Below, piece by piece: positions 15,667-24,946 of a stretch of 64,000 bases of DNA (its first letter is position 1; each line of letters opens with the position of its first letter). The translations under genes were made by a program, and so were the position numbers. The notes beneath the pieces were generated by a model that was not told the origin of the DNA, did no database searches, and was given only the letters and a program-made list of their open reading frames with translations. Origin of the DNA: Microcaldota archaeon (GTDB lineage Archaea; Micrarchaeota; Micrarchaeia; Anstonellales; Bilamarchaeaceae). The stretch lies in NCBI GenBank assembly GCA_018812715.1, contig JAHJCT010000011.1, positions 50,614 through 114,613 of the forward strand, given 5' to 3'.

Positions 15667-15972
15667 ATGATTTCAAAACAACGAGCTTTGCTTAATATCT
15701 GTGTGCTTGCATCTCTATTATTCTTTGGCCTGCTCTACTCGGCATTATTTCATCCAGGCATTCCAAACAGCATTATTATTCCAACAATAGGCGGAGGACT
15801 AATGAATCTTGGTTTCTGGTTCTTCTATAAAAGCACATTTGCGCCTATCCCAGAACTCAGTAAAAGCATAATCGGAAAAAGAACAGGTTTTCTGTTTGTA
15901 TCTTTTCTTCATCTAATCGCGATATCCCTACTGCTCATCTTTGATATCAGTTGGATTTTTGAATTATTCTAA
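15667..15972 (+). CDS. Small membrane protein, three transmembrane helices
   Basis: A 101-residue protein with helices near residues 9-27 (LLNICVLASLLFFGLLYSAL), 38-57 and 77-97. No family is recognised. An A/T-rich promoter (TTTAAATAAGG) lies about 25-30 nt upstream, suggesting a nearly leaderless start. ATG 15667 was chosen over the TTG at 15664. It is divergent from the ArsR operon but not obviously related to it. Confidence 0.6.
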   Translation: MISKQRALLNICVLASLLFFGLLYSALFHPGIPNSIIIPTIGGGLMNLGFWFFYKSTFAPIPELSKSIIGKRTGFLFVSFLHLIAISLLLIFDISWIFELF

Positions 15973-15986
15973 AGAATAAATATTAT

Positions 15987-17126
15987 ATGCTGAGTAGAGA
16001 GGAAATTTCTGAGTTTAAAAAAGTGCACTACAAGTTGAAAACAGGAGGAAAACAAAATTCGACTGTTGTAGAACTCTCAGCATTACTAAAAGATTTAATA
16101 GAAAATATTGAATCTACTTCTGAAAGGGAAAAAACACTATGGAATCCAGATATAAGCACTAAGATAAAACTTGCAAAAAAAGGAGCAAGGCTTTACAAAA
16201 AATTAGAATATTTTGAAATCGATGTAGTTAAAGAATTTGAGAATGGCAATGTTACAGAAGATATTGGCAAAAAGTTTATGTTAGTAACAAAGCTAATTAA
16301 AAATAACAAATTGGACCTCGCAAAAAAAGAATTTGTTTATTTTGAAAAGATCCTCAAATTGAACAAAGAGTATGAACAATCTATGGAAGAAATGGAAAAA
16401 AAGGATAAAATGCTAAAAAAAGAACGGCACAGAATGGAAAATCTACTGGCTGAGATTTCTGGACTGGAAAAAATCAGAATTGATTCAGAAAAAGTTCAAC
16501 AATATGAGAACCTACTAAGCAGTTTAGAAAAACTGGAAAAAATCAGAATGCAATACATATCATCATTTACTTCCCAACCAATAATTGAATTAGTTAAAAA
16601 TTCGGATCCAATATCTGAATACTTGCCTCTTCCTAAAAAAGAAGAATTAGATGAGATAAAACAGTTCTTTGTTGGATATCCAGATATTGGAAAATACGAA
16701 CCAGATAAAATTTGTGAGCTCTTTGATTTCAGTGAGAAAAAACTCTCACACATCTGCCCAGAAACTTCTAGATTTAAGAAAATCATACTAAGCAATAGAA
16801 AATACTTCGAAACATTGCGTGATCTTGAGAGAAGCAATTTTCTAGCACTAGATGATGAAAAAGCATTGAGTTTTTATGCTAAAATTGCTGATGCACAAGA
16901 AATAGTAGGACAAATAAAATCCGTTAGAAAAGATCAATCCTGCAAAGAAGAATATGAAAAAAAGAAACAATTCGAAGAAAAGAAGAAAGAGCTTTTAAAA
17001 TATTCAAAAAATGATCTTGAGAAAGAGCTTGAAGAAATCAATTCTCTTCTTGAATTTTTACATTCAGTTCCAGAGGAAAAAGAAGAAGGATTTCTCTCTA
17101 AGCTTTCATCGTTATTAAAAATTTAG
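15987..17126 (+). CDS. Coiled-coil hypothetical protein
   Basis: A 379-residue hydrophilic protein dominated by predicted coiled coil: residues about 115-190 (MEEMEKKDKMLKKERHRMEN) and 300-365. Between them is a folded region with PISEYLPLPKKEELDEIKQF. There is no signal peptide, membrane segment or nucleotide-binding motif. It may be a structural or tethering protein. The gene begins 14 nt after the preceding membrane protein gene and its 3' end meets a minus-strand structured RNA. Confidence 0.7.
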   Translation: MLSREEISEFKKVHYKLKTGGKQNSTVVELSALLKDLIENIESTSEREKTLWNPDISTKIKLAKKGARLYKKLEYFEIDVVKEFENGNVTEDIGKKFMLVTKLIKNNKLDLAKKEFVYFEKILKLNKEYEQSMEEMEKKDKMLKKERHRMENLLAEISGLEKIRIDSEKVQQYENLLSSLEKLEKIRMQYISSFTSQPIIELVKNSDPISEYLPLPKKEELDEIKQFFVGYPDIGKYEPDKICELFDFSEKKLSHICPETSRFKKIILSNRKYFETLRDLERSNFLALDDEKALSFYAKIADAQEIVGQIKSVRKDQSCKEEYEKKKQFEEKKKELLKYSKNDLEKELEEINSLLEFLHSVPEEKEEGFLSKLSSLLKI

Positions 17127-17261
17127 ATTCTGCAGGATTTTATAGCCGAAGCCACAAGTCGATGGCTCTAATCAAAGTTGATAACCGGACTTGCACGTTC
17201 AGCCATTTCCTTACAAGACCGTTGCTAAGATCAGAGGCTTCCACAACCCTGCAGAAGGGTT
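17127..17261 (-). ncRNA. Structured RNA candidate of about 135 nt with its own promoter
   Basis: The minus strand has a strong promoter TTTATAAATA (17279-17288) preceded by a purine-rich GGGAAAGG. Transcription should start near 17261. The RNA is closed by TTCTGCAGG/CCTGCAGAA, then GAAGCC/GGCTTC and CTCTGATC/GATTAGAG, and an inner stem GGTCTTG/CAAGTCC. An apical-loop ATGGCT can pair with AGCCAT on the 3' side, a possible pseudoknot. A 5' hairpin AACCCT/AGGGTT competes with the closing stem. It ends before a T-rich stretch. I do not recognise RNase P, SRP or box C/D features. No minus-strand coding gene follows closely, so it is probably a stand-alone RNA. Confidence 0.6.
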
Positions 17262-17324
17262 TGTTACTAACACTTTAATATTTATAAACCTTTCCCGCAT
17301 CTGATTCACGTTGTAATCCATTGT

Positions 17325-18560
17325 TTATTCTGTTTCTAATACAATCTTTCCAATATGCATTCTATAGCGGTCTCTTTCTCCTAATACTGCTCCGGCAGCC
17401 GTGAAATAGAAATAATCTGATCCTGTATCTTTGCTAATTACCCCTGGCATGTATGCTCCTTCTTTCCATGAAGGGTTGTCACCGCTTTCAAAAAGTGAAG
17501 CAATCTTTGTCCACGGCCCCCACGGGTTTGGTGCTTCAAATAATCCTCCATCAGGGAGTGCTGTCAAAAATACGTATCTTCCGGTTCCTTCATGATACAT
17601 GGAAGATGCTATCAGGAATGTTTCAATTCCTTCTACTGCTTCTGCGTCATCTTGATTACCAGACCAAACAGGCTCTTCATTTTCTAATCCCGTATAATAC
17701 TCATAAGCATTATAATTCGCAATTGATGTTTTTGGAACACGAGCCAGATATACTTTTCTTTCATGCCAGTCTATTTCACTACCTATGCCGAAAGCATAAA
17801 CATATCCATCTTCATTGAGTTCGTAGTCTTTACCCATATTGATAAACATCAATATCTTGAAAACACTATCACCGGCCCAAGGTGAATTTTCAACCTCTGT
17901 CCATGTTTTTCCATAATCGTTTGAATAAGCAATATACCCAAATTCAGGACTTTCAGCAGGGCTATGGCCTGCCCAATATAACGTTCCATTGTAGAAAAGC
18001 AAACTAGATGGTTTGTCATTTCTATCTCCTTGGTTTCTTAAAAAGTCCACTGGAATACCACTAGGAACATCGACACTAACGATACATTTGTCCTGGCAAT
18101 TATCAAAGTAGGGTGCGTTTCCACTCATCACAACTAGCCCTGCATCGCTTACATTACAACTCTCATAACATTCCTGACAATCAACTTGATTGCAGAAAAG
18201 AGTTTGGAATGGGCATGCATCAAAGTTTCCACAAGGTGCACTCATAGGGCAAGTATTTTCTATAGGAATTACTGTTGGAAGGCAGTTCATACGTCCAGTG
18301 CCATCTCCCCATGAAGCATAAACATTGTCATCATCAGCCCAAGTGTTAAACCACAAATCTCCAAATTTTGGCTGGAAAACAGGTTCACCAACAATCTTTG
18401 CCGATGTAATAATTGGTTCTCCTTTACAATCTGCTTGACAACTACCAATATTCTCTCCTTCGTAATACTCACAAATTCCATTACCACAATTAATTGGTTC
18501 TTCTATACAACCAAAAAACATAAACAATACCAAAATCAAAATAATACTCTTGTTAGCCAT
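17325..18560 (-). CDS. Secreted lipoprotein, DUF4185-like
   Basis: A 411-residue protein with a signal sequence SIILILVLFMFFGC, whose lipobox cysteine suggests a lipid anchor outside the membrane. Next comes a short Cys-rich motif CGNGICEYYEGENIGSC seen in many archaeal surface proteins. The rest is beta-rich with sialidase-like strands (FGYIAYSNDYGKTWTEV, DNPSWKEGAYMPGVI), resembling DUF4185 propeller proteins. It probably binds or trims surface glycans; the substrate is unknown. ATG 18560 has GAGG 5 nt upstream. Downstream on the same strand is the structured RNA at 17127-17261. Confidence 0.78.
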   Translation of the reverse strand: MANKSIILILVLFMFFGCIEEPINCGNGICEYYEGENIGSCQADCKGEPIITSAKIVGEPVFQPKFGDLWFNTWADDDNVYASWGDGTGRMNCLPTVIPIENTCPMSAPCGNFDACPFQTLFCNQVDCQECYESCNVSDAGLVVMSGNAPYFDNCQDKCIVSVDVPSGIPVDFLRNQGDRNDKPSSLLFYNGTLYWAGHSPAESPEFGYIAYSNDYGKTWTEVENSPWAGDSVFKILMFINMGKDYELNEDGYVYAFGIGSEIDWHERKVYLARVPKTSIANYNAYEYYTGLENEEPVWSGNQDDAEAVEGIETFLIASSMYHEGTGRYVFLTALPDGGLFEAPNPWGPWTKIASLFESGDNPSWKEGAYMPGVISKDTGSDYFYFTAAGAVLGERDRYRMHIGKIVLETE

Positions 18561-18610
18561 ATCCCTCATTCTAATGTAATTCTTTAAAACTTTCTATTGA
18601 ATTTTACTTT

Positions 18611-18889
18611 ATGGAAGAAACAGATCCAGATCTAAAGGAAGCTATCGAAGCATGTGCAAAAATAATAGAAGCGAAATGCAAGAAAAGGCCCTACATGATT
18701 GTAATAAGCAAAGCAGATGTTGGTTTTGCTTCCAAAGAAGAGCACCAGAAAGGTATTCTTAGAGGCAAAGCAAGTTATATGTATATGGCACGGCCAACAA
18801 TCCGACCAGATGGCATTAGCAAGGTTTTAATTGGAGCTTCAAAAAAAGCCCTTGAGATGGCAGAAAAAGAAGCTTCAGGGAAATCATGA
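18611..18889 (+). CDS. Small conserved-looking hypothetical protein
   Basis: A 92-residue soluble protein, MEETDPDLKEAIEACAKI, with a strand RPYMIVISKADVGF and a C-terminal helix ISKVLIGASKKALEMAEKEA. I do not recognise it. Its stop overlaps the start of the amino-acid permease gene (ATGA), so the two are translated together and may function together. Confidence 0.65.
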   Translation: MEETDPDLKEAIEACAKIIEAKCKKRPYMIVISKADVGFASKEEHQKGILRGKASYMYMARPTIRPDGISKVLIGASKKALEMAEKEASGKS

Positions 18890-20145
18890 AACTTAAGCGA
18901 GAACTTGATCTTTTCAGCACCACCTTATACGGAATTGGTATAATTCTTGGTGCTGGCATTTACGCTCTTATAGGGGTAGGTGCCGGACTTGCCGGCAATA
19001 TGCTTTGGCTTGCATTTCTTATCTCTGCAATAATTGCAATTTTCACAGGCATGAGTTATGCTGAACTCTCAAGTAGATTCCCAAAAGAAGCTGCAGAGTA
19101 TACATATACAAAAAAGGCTTTCAATAAAGAACTATTTTCATTCGTAATCGGTTGGCTTCTTGTGGTTGCTACTGTTATTGCCGCATCAACTGTTGCCTTA
19201 GGATTTGCAGGTTATTTCTCTCATATGTTTGGAGGTGAGCCAAAAATTATAGCAGCTGGCATCATCCTCATCATGACTTTCTTAAACTATTTTGGCATCC
19301 GTGAATCTGCCAATTTCAATAATTTTTCATCCATAATTGAAGCATCCGGTCTAATACTGGTTATAGCGATCGTATTTCTTTTTCCTCCACTAACAGAAGT
19401 AAATCTTTTGCAAATGCCAGAAACAGGATTTGCAGGTATTATGGCAGCAATTTCTGTTATCTTCTTTGCCTATATCGGTTTTGAGAATGTTGCTAATCTA
19501 GCAGAAGAAGTTAAAGACAGCAGAAATGTTGTTCCAAAGGCCCTTCTCCTTTCTCTTGCAATTTCTACAATTCTTTACATGCTTGTATCTGTTGCAGCAG
19601 TGAAAGAAGTTGGATGGGAAGCACTTTCACAATCGCAGGCGCCTATTACTCTTGTTGTTTCAAGAGTTCTTGGCCAATATGCATTTATCCTCTCAATCAT
19701 TGCATTGTTTGCAACAGCAAATACAGTACTTATATTTCTCATAGCAAGTTCTAGAATTCTTTATGGAATGTCTCACGGTAAATCATTACCAAACTTTTTT
19801 TCAAAAATTGGTTCAAGAGGCACACCCTATCTCTCTGTAGCACTTGTTGGCATTATTGCTGCTCTTGCTGCTTATGCTAGCGATATAAAAACAGTTGCCC
19901 AGCTCAGTGATTTAGCCGTCTTTATTGCATACTTTGCCGTAAATATAGCTCTCATCGCTTTGGCTGGCTCTATAAGCAAAACTCATTTCCATAGTCCACG
20001 CATTGCCGGCATTCCAATCTTTGCATATTTAGGGGCAGCAAGTGCACTTTTCATGCTACTTTACTTTGATCTCAACCTTTGGCTACTTGAATTAGTTGTA
20101 GTGCTAATAGGTCTGATCATATTTTTAATTAATAAAAAAAATTAA
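18886..20145 (+). CDS. APC-superfamily amino acid permease
   Basis: A 419-residue transporter with about 12 helices. Helix 1 contains LYGIGIILGAGIYALIGVGA, the unwound substrate-binding segment of APC permeases. FFAYIGFENVANLAEEVKD in helix 6 and VPKALLLSLAISTILYM follow as in the family. It imports an amino acid by proton or sodium symport or by exchange. Amino-acid import fits the reduced gene set. It is translated with the small upstream gene and convergent with the CaCA exchanger gene. Confidence 0.92.
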   Translation: MKLKRELDLFSTTLYGIGIILGAGIYALIGVGAGLAGNMLWLAFLISAIIAIFTGMSYAELSSRFPKEAAEYTYTKKAFNKELFSFVIGWLLVVATVIAASTVALGFAGYFSHMFGGEPKIIAAGIILIMTFLNYFGIRESANFNNFSSIIEASGLILVIAIVFLFPPLTEVNLLQMPETGFAGIMAAISVIFFAYIGFENVANLAEEVKDSRNVVPKALLLSLAISTILYMLVSVAAVKEVGWEALSQSQAPITLVVSRVLGQYAFILSIIALFATANTVLIFLIASSRILYGMSHGKSLPNFFSKIGSRGTPYLSVALVGIIAALAAYASDIKTVAQLSDLAVFIAYFAVNIALIALAGSISKTHFHSPRIAGIPIFAYLGAASALFMLLYFDLNLWLLELVVVLIGLIIFLINKKN

Positions 20146-21077
20146 TGATAAGCAAACACAAGTGAAAATAAGTAAATTCCTATACACAATATGGCAGCAT
20201 ATTTATCTATCTTTTTTCTCCATGCAAACATTGAAACAACTAATATAGATGCTATTATTAGATAGAAAGCTAGGGGGGCTATTATTCCAGAATTAATCTC
20301 TGTTGGAAAAAGAAGAGGACCTATTCCTAAAGCTAATGTTGCATCTGTAATATTACTTCCCATCAAATCTCCAACAGCCAATCCATAATTCTTTTTCCTT
20401 ATTGCTGCTAATTCTACTGAAAGCTCAGGTAAAGATGTTCCTATTGCTATCACAAAAAAACTTACAAAAAATTCTGGGAGGCCAATTACGTTTGATAATT
20501 CTATGGCTGATTCGACAACAATTACAGAACCTATGATGACAAATACCAAACCAAATACCAGTCTTATGAAAGTTACTACTGTTCCGTGTTTACTACATGA
20601 CAAATCAACTTCTTTTTTTCCATACTCGCCCGTAGTGAATTTTATGGATATACCAAGTAAAATGATATATGAAAGGATAAGTATGGCTGCATCTATTCTT
20701 GTCAATTCTCCATCGAGAACCACAATACTTGCTAATAAAGCAGCTAAAGTTACACATCCACCGAGAACTAGTATGTTCTTTCTATGTGCTTTTATTGTTC
20801 CTCCAAGTAACGTCACAAGACCAAGAACAAGTGTTATTTGAGTGAGGCATGAACCCAATGCATTTCCAACATTTATGTCTCCATAATCACTATATGAGGA
20901 GAATACAGAATTGGCTATCTCAGGAATATCAGTACCTACTGAAATTAATAGAACCCCAATTATCAGTGGCGGTAATTTGAATTTATGTGCTATATGTGTT
21001 GAACACGTGACCACTCTTTCACTTGCATAAGAAATAATTCCGAGGCCAATCAATAAAACAACTAATTGAATTATCAC
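20142..21077 (-). CDS. Calcium/cation-sodium antiporter (CaCA family, YrbG-like)
   Basis: A 311-residue exchanger with ten helices in two inverted repeats. The alpha-1 repeat reads LISVGTDIPEIANSVFSS and the alpha-2 repeat FVIAIGTSLPELSVELAA, with GNALGSC and GDLMGSN ion-binding segments. These proteins extrude calcium in exchange for sodium or protons. The first repeat has Asp where most members have Ser or Leu before PE. The gene is single and convergent with the permease. Confidence 0.93.
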   Translation of the reverse strand: MIIQLVVLLIGLGIISYASERVVTCSTHIAHKFKLPPLIIGVLLISVGTDIPEIANSVFSSYSDYGDINVGNALGSCLTQITLVLGLVTLLGGTIKAHRKNILVLGGCVTLAALLASIVVLDGELTRIDAAILILSYIILLGISIKFTTGEYGKKEVDLSCSKHGTVVTFIRLVFGLVFVIIGSVIVVESAIELSNVIGLPEFFVSFFVIAIGTSLPELSVELAAIRKKNYGLAVGDLMGSNITDATLALGIGPLLFPTEINSGIIAPLAFYLIIASILVVSMFAWRKKIDKYAAILCIGIYLFSLVFAYH

Positions 21078-21106
21078 GTAAATCTAATGCAGCATTGAAA
21101 TATAAA

Positions 21107-22546
21107 TCAGGCAGTTTCTGCTCCGCCTTTGTCTGTACTTACTCCATAATCAGCTGCTTCTGCAGACCACCAATTCCCATATCTCTCCTTTATTTTCTCT
21201 TCTATAGGTCTGCCATCCTTTATTGCTTTTACTACGTCTTTCTTTTCAATCATTTCTTTTTTCTCTGTTACTGCCATGTCGCCTGCCATCTTAATTATGC
21301 CCGCGAGATTTCTAAGTCGCAGTGTTAATCCCTTTGCATTATCTATTCTTCGTGCTATGTTTCTTGATTCTTCGATAACTAATGAAACTGCCGCATTATC
21401 CGCATGCGGTATTTTGCCATCCTTCAGTATTTCCTGTGCCACAAATTGCGCTACTTTCTCTTCATTTTCAACAGTATCATCCATGTAACTGTGCATAAGT
21501 ACCTCATAACCATCACCACGTATTCTTGAGCGTAGTGGTGGCACTATTCTCTTGATGTCATTTATGTTACATGCACCAACAAATATGAAATCACATGGAA
21601 CGCATTCTACACGTACTGCTGCTCCGCTGCTCATTGGATTTCTTCCTGTAATCGGGAATTGTTTGTCTTGCATAGCACTGAGGATATATCTTTGTATCTC
21701 CCCAAGTGTTGAAAGCTCATCTATGAACAATACTCCTTCATGCGATTCATGAACTGCTCCAGGAACAACACGTTGATATGAAGCTGTTCCAAGACTTTGA
21801 TGACCACCATATGGGTCATGTCTTATATCTCCCAACAACTCAGTTTCTGTTCCGCCGCTTGCCTGTATAAAATTAGAACGTTTAAGGGGAACAATAATCT
21901 TTCTTTTTGATTTACTATTCAACTTTTCCATCTTCTTTATCTCTTCCTGTTTGAGCATGAGTATTTTTCCATCTAAGGTTCTTTCATATATAATAATCTC
22001 TTCTTTACCTTCTGGACTTCTTCTTGTTGTGGCGACTCTCATCCTGTCTAACATCGGATTGATATCCATTGCAGGTGCAATTCCATACTTATCAAATAAA
22101 TTACTCTTTTGTAGTTTTGAAGCACCGCATTGTGGACATACCGCTTCAGTAAAGGAACTAAGGGCTCCACATCGTCTACATCTAAAACCTAATTTTTCAG
22201 CAACAAAAGTTGGAACATCAAATGCAGAAACTTCCACACCAATCTTTTTTTCCATCCCCTTGTCTCTTTTTATCTGACTTTCGTCACGTATTTCAATTAT
22301 TGGTTTATCTGGATTTTCAGGATTATCAAGAACTGAAATTTCATATTTTGGTTTTTGAATTACGCTTGATATGGCCTGAGCAATCATACTCTTTCCTGTA
22401 CCTGGTGGTCCTACAAGTAAAAGATGCCTTCTTTGTTGTGGTATCATTTTAGCAATTTCAACTGCTTCTTCCTGGCCTATAATTCGCTGAAACGGGTCTT
22501 TTGGAATTTCGATTTCGGCAGTCGTATCAAAGTTTAGTCTTGCCAT
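21107..22546 (-). CDS. LonB-like AAA+ ATPase with zinc ribbon and no protease domain
   Basis: A 479-residue protein matching the AAA+ part of archaeal LonB: FQRIIGQEEAVEIAKMIPQQ, Walker A VGPPGTGKSMIAQ, Walker B GVLFIDELSTLG, sensor FIFVGACN and RSRIRGDGYEV. Where LonB has two membrane helices, this protein instead carries a zinc ribbon CRRCGALSSFTEAVCPQCG near residues 121-140. The chain ends after the AAA+ lid and a short WWSAEAADYG tail, so the Ser-Lys protease domain is absent. It is probably an ATP-driven remodeller or unfoldase. No separate protease gene follows in this window. Confidence 0.85.
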   Translation of the reverse strand: MARLNFDTTAEIEIPKDPFQRIIGQEEAVEIAKMIPQQRRHLLLVGPPGTGKSMIAQAISSVIQKPKYEISVLDNPENPDKPIIEIRDESQIKRDKGMEKKIGVEVSAFDVPTFVAEKLGFRCRRCGALSSFTEAVCPQCGASKLQKSNLFDKYGIAPAMDINPMLDRMRVATTRRSPEGKEEIIIYERTLDGKILMLKQEEIKKMEKLNSKSKRKIIVPLKRSNFIQASGGTETELLGDIRHDPYGGHQSLGTASYQRVVPGAVHESHEGVLFIDELSTLGEIQRYILSAMQDKQFPITGRNPMSSGAAVRVECVPCDFIFVGACNINDIKRIVPPLRSRIRGDGYEVLMHSYMDDTVENEEKVAQFVAQEILKDGKIPHADNAAVSLVIEESRNIARRIDNAKGLTLRLRNLAGIIKMAGDMAVTEKKEMIEKKDVVKAIKDGRPIEEKIKERYGNWWSAEAADYGVSTDKGGAETA

Positions 22547-22609
22547 GTATTTAACATGTACTTTCTCTTTTTAAATTAGTAATGCCACCATCCGATACAA
22601 GTAATAACA

Positions 22610-22963
22610 CTATTTCTTCACAGGATTTGCTCCTGGAAGCTGTTTTTTATAATGTTTTTTCTTTTTCTCTGCAATTTCATAATCATTGGAGAACCATATA
22701 ACTTTAACTGGGCAAACTTCTGCACAAAGTCCACAAAGTATGCATAAACTTCTATCTACCACAGCATATTTCTTTTTAGGATCAACTATGATCGCACCTG
22801 TCGGACAGTTTACTTCACAAAGCTTGCATGAAATACACTTCTTCTGATCAATATGAATTACTCCCCTAAAATTTATCGACACTTTACTCTTCTTTTTAGG
22901 GTATTCACTGGTAAATGGACGTTTCAGAAGATTTTTCAACACCTTTAATACCATCGAAACCAT
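22610..22963 (-). CDS. Energy-converting hydrogenase ferredoxin subunit (NuoI/EchF-like)
   Basis: A 117-residue protein with two [4Fe-4S] motifs, CISCKLCEVNCP near residue 40 and CILCGLCAEVCP near residue 75. It is the electron-input polyferredoxin of a group 4 [NiFe] hydrogenase, receiving electrons from soluble ferredoxin and passing them to the NuoB-like subunit. A basic N-terminus would associate it with the membrane arm. The upstream NuoH-like gene stops 3 bp before this ATG. It is last in the operon. Confidence 0.9.
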   Translation of the reverse strand: MVSMVLKVLKNLLKRPFTSEYPKKKSKVSINFRGVIHIDQKKCISCKLCEVNCPTGAIIVDPKKKYAVVDRSLCILCGLCAEVCPVKVIWFSNDYEIAEKKKKHYKKQLPGANPVKK

Positions 22964-22965
22964 GT

Positions 22966-23793
22966 TCACACCAAGAAGAATATGTCCACAAAAGCCAAAG
23001 CAGCCAAAAATAAAAACGTCTTAACAGTGACGACCGTAGAATATCTTGGAGAGCTTGTTAGCATGATCATGTAGAATAACATAAAGAGTGGAGAAAGTAA
23101 TAATGCGTATGTTTTTCCCACTATCAAAAATCCAAGTAATATGTAAATTACAAAGTTTTTGATAAATTCTGCCAATTCAAGCATTGCAAGCGAAGTTCCT
23201 GAATATTCTGAGAAAAACCCTGCTGAGATCTCTGCTTCTGCTGCCATCACATCATAAGGTGTTATTCTAAGTATCACAAATCCAGTGAAAAGAAGGAGAA
23301 TTGAAACAAGTGGTAATTGCGTAAAAGCAAATTCTGCATTATAATTCTGGAAACTTGTTGCTCCAGCACCATAAAAGAACAATGCAAGTACTATCAAAAA
23401 TGTTATTTCATATCCCAACATTAGCAATAATTCTCTTACACTTGCAAACATTCCAAATGGTGATCTGCTTGCTATTGCTCCGAATATGTAAAATGTATCT
23501 TGCAAGATGAATATGTAACCAACTACAAGAAAATCATAATCGAATCCAATTATTGAAAATGGAATTATTAGTATTATCAATAATGAACAAATTAGTGCTA
23601 AGTAAGGTACCAAATTAAAAATTTCATTTCTATTTTGAAATTCTTTTTTACTAATTAATTTTGCAATATCATAGAACGGTTGCATTAGAGGCGGCCCCAC
23701 TCTATTGTGCATGCGTGCGACAATCCTCCTTCTTACACCTTCGAAAACAAGAGCAAGAGGAACAAGTAATAACACAAATAATATTTCAATCAT
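22966..23793 (-). CDS. Hydrogenase membrane subunit (NuoH/EchB-like)
   Basis: A 275-residue membrane protein with eight helices. It carries the NuoH signatures FEGVRRRIVARMHNRVGPP near the start, the Glu-rich loop VMAAEAEISAGFFSEYSG and SPFGMFASVRELLLMLGYE. NuoH-like subunits connect the hydrogenase module to ion translocation. The ATG at 23793 with GAGGGG upstream was preferred to a longer start at 23808. It overlaps the end of the large-subunit gene. Confidence 0.92.
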   Translation of the reverse strand: MIEILFVLLLVPLALVFEGVRRRIVARMHNRVGPPLMQPFYDIAKLISKKEFQNRNEIFNLVPYLALICSLLIILIIPFSIIGFDYDFLVVGYIFILQDTFYIFGAIASRSPFGMFASVRELLLMLGYEITFLIVLALFFYGAGATSFQNYNAEFAFTQLPLVSILLLFTGFVILRITPYDVMAAEAEISAGFFSEYSGTSLAMLELAEFIKNFVIYILLGFLIVGKTYALLLSPLFMLFYMIMLTSSPRYSTVVTVKTFLFLAALAFVDIFFLV

Positions 23794-24946
23794 ATTTCTT
23801 CCCCTCAAAAAGCTCGTGGCTTGTCCAGTTTTCTTGCTTTCCGTTTCTTATTACTGCGACTCTTTCCATACATGAAATACATGGATCAAGACTCATTACT
23901 ATTACTGGGACATCTGTTATGTCTTCTCCTTCCATTATTCTAGCATATGAAATAACATTCGCAAGTGTTGGCGTCCTCAATTTTAATCTTTTTATCCTAT
24001 TGTTCTCTATTGCTACAAAATGGAAATTCTCTCCACGCGGAGCCTCTGTTCTTCCCCTGCTAAAATCTCCCTTTGCAATTAGATTCTTCTTTTTTGGAAC
24101 TTCTTCGTTTGGATCTATCATCTCACATGCTTTTCTTACCAATCTCATAGATTCAAAGATCTCATCACATCGAATCATTGTTCTTCCCCATGAATCTCCT
24201 TCGCTTCTTATCACTGGTTTTACCTTGAGCTCCTTTATTCCGTATGCCATATAAGGCGCATTCTGTCTTACATCATAATTCACACCAGAAGCCCTTGCAG
24301 TAGGCCCAACTAAATCAAGATCTTCCGCCATTTTCTTTGGTATATTCCCATGTTTCTTGAATCTACTGGTTATTACATCGTGGTTTTCCATCACATTTCT
24401 CAATTCTTTTATCTCTGGTTCTACAAGATCTAATTTTTCTAATACCATCTGAAGATTCTCTTTGTTAAAACTTCTTTTTGCGGTTCCAATCAAGTCTGGT
24501 GAATGGTGAACTCTGTTTCCTGTAAGTTCATCAAATATATCAAGTATGTGCTCTCTTTCTCTCCAATAATACATGAATAGTGTTTCAAGCCCTATTTCAT
24601 GTGCCATTACTCCGCCCCAAAGAAGGTGAGAATGGATTCTCTCTAACTCTGCGGTAATTAGTCTTTGTAAGTAAACTTTTTCAGGAACCTGCACACCCGT
24701 CATGGGCTCTACTGCATTAAGAAATGCCATTGAATGGCATTGCGAGCAAATGCCGCATGTGCGTTGAACTGCATGCAAAGCAGTATCAAGAAGATAACCT
24801 TCTGCACATTTTTCTACTCCTCTATGCGTATAACCAAGATTGAATTCAGCCTTAGTAATATAGCTGCCATCAACATGTAGTTTAAGGAATATTGGTTCTT
24901 TGAGAGAAGGATGTTGTGGACCTATTGGAAATATTTTCTCATGCAT
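23786..24946 (-). CDS. Group 4 [NiFe] hydrogenase large subunit (EchE/MbhL-like)
   Basis: A 386-residue large subunit. Both nickel-binding pairs are intact: RTCGICSQCHS (Cys64, Cys67) and SLDPCISCMER (Cys356, Cys359). This separates it from NuoD of complex I, which lacks them. A C-terminal tail of about 25 residues after CMER would be clipped by the maturation protease encoded at the head of the cluster. The enzyme should evolve hydrogen from ferredoxin electrons and conserve energy as an ion gradient. Gene overlaps on both sides show a tight operon. Confidence 0.95.
   Translation of the reverse strand: MHEKIFPIGPQHPSLKEPIFLKLHVDGSYITKAEFNLGYTHRGVEKCAEGYLLDTALHAVQRTCGICSQCHSMAFLNAVEPMTGVQVPEKVYLQRLITAELERIHSHLLWGGVMAHEIGLETLFMYYWREREHILDIFDELTGNRVHHSPDLIGTAKRSFNKENLQMVLEKLDLVEPEIKELRNVMENHDVITSRFKKHGNIPKKMAEDLDLVGPTARASGVNYDVRQNAPYMAYGIKELKVKPVIRSEGDSWGRTMIRCDEIFESMRLVRKACEMIDPNEEVPKKKNLIAKGDFSRGRTEAPRGENFHFVAIENNRIKRLKLRTPTLANVISYARIMEGEDITDVPVIVMSLDPCISCMERVAVIRNGKQENWTSHELFEGKKYD

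Noticed and set aside
17127..17261. RNase P RNA or SRP RNA
   Set aside because: The length of about 135 nt and lack of the conserved core sequences do not fit either class.
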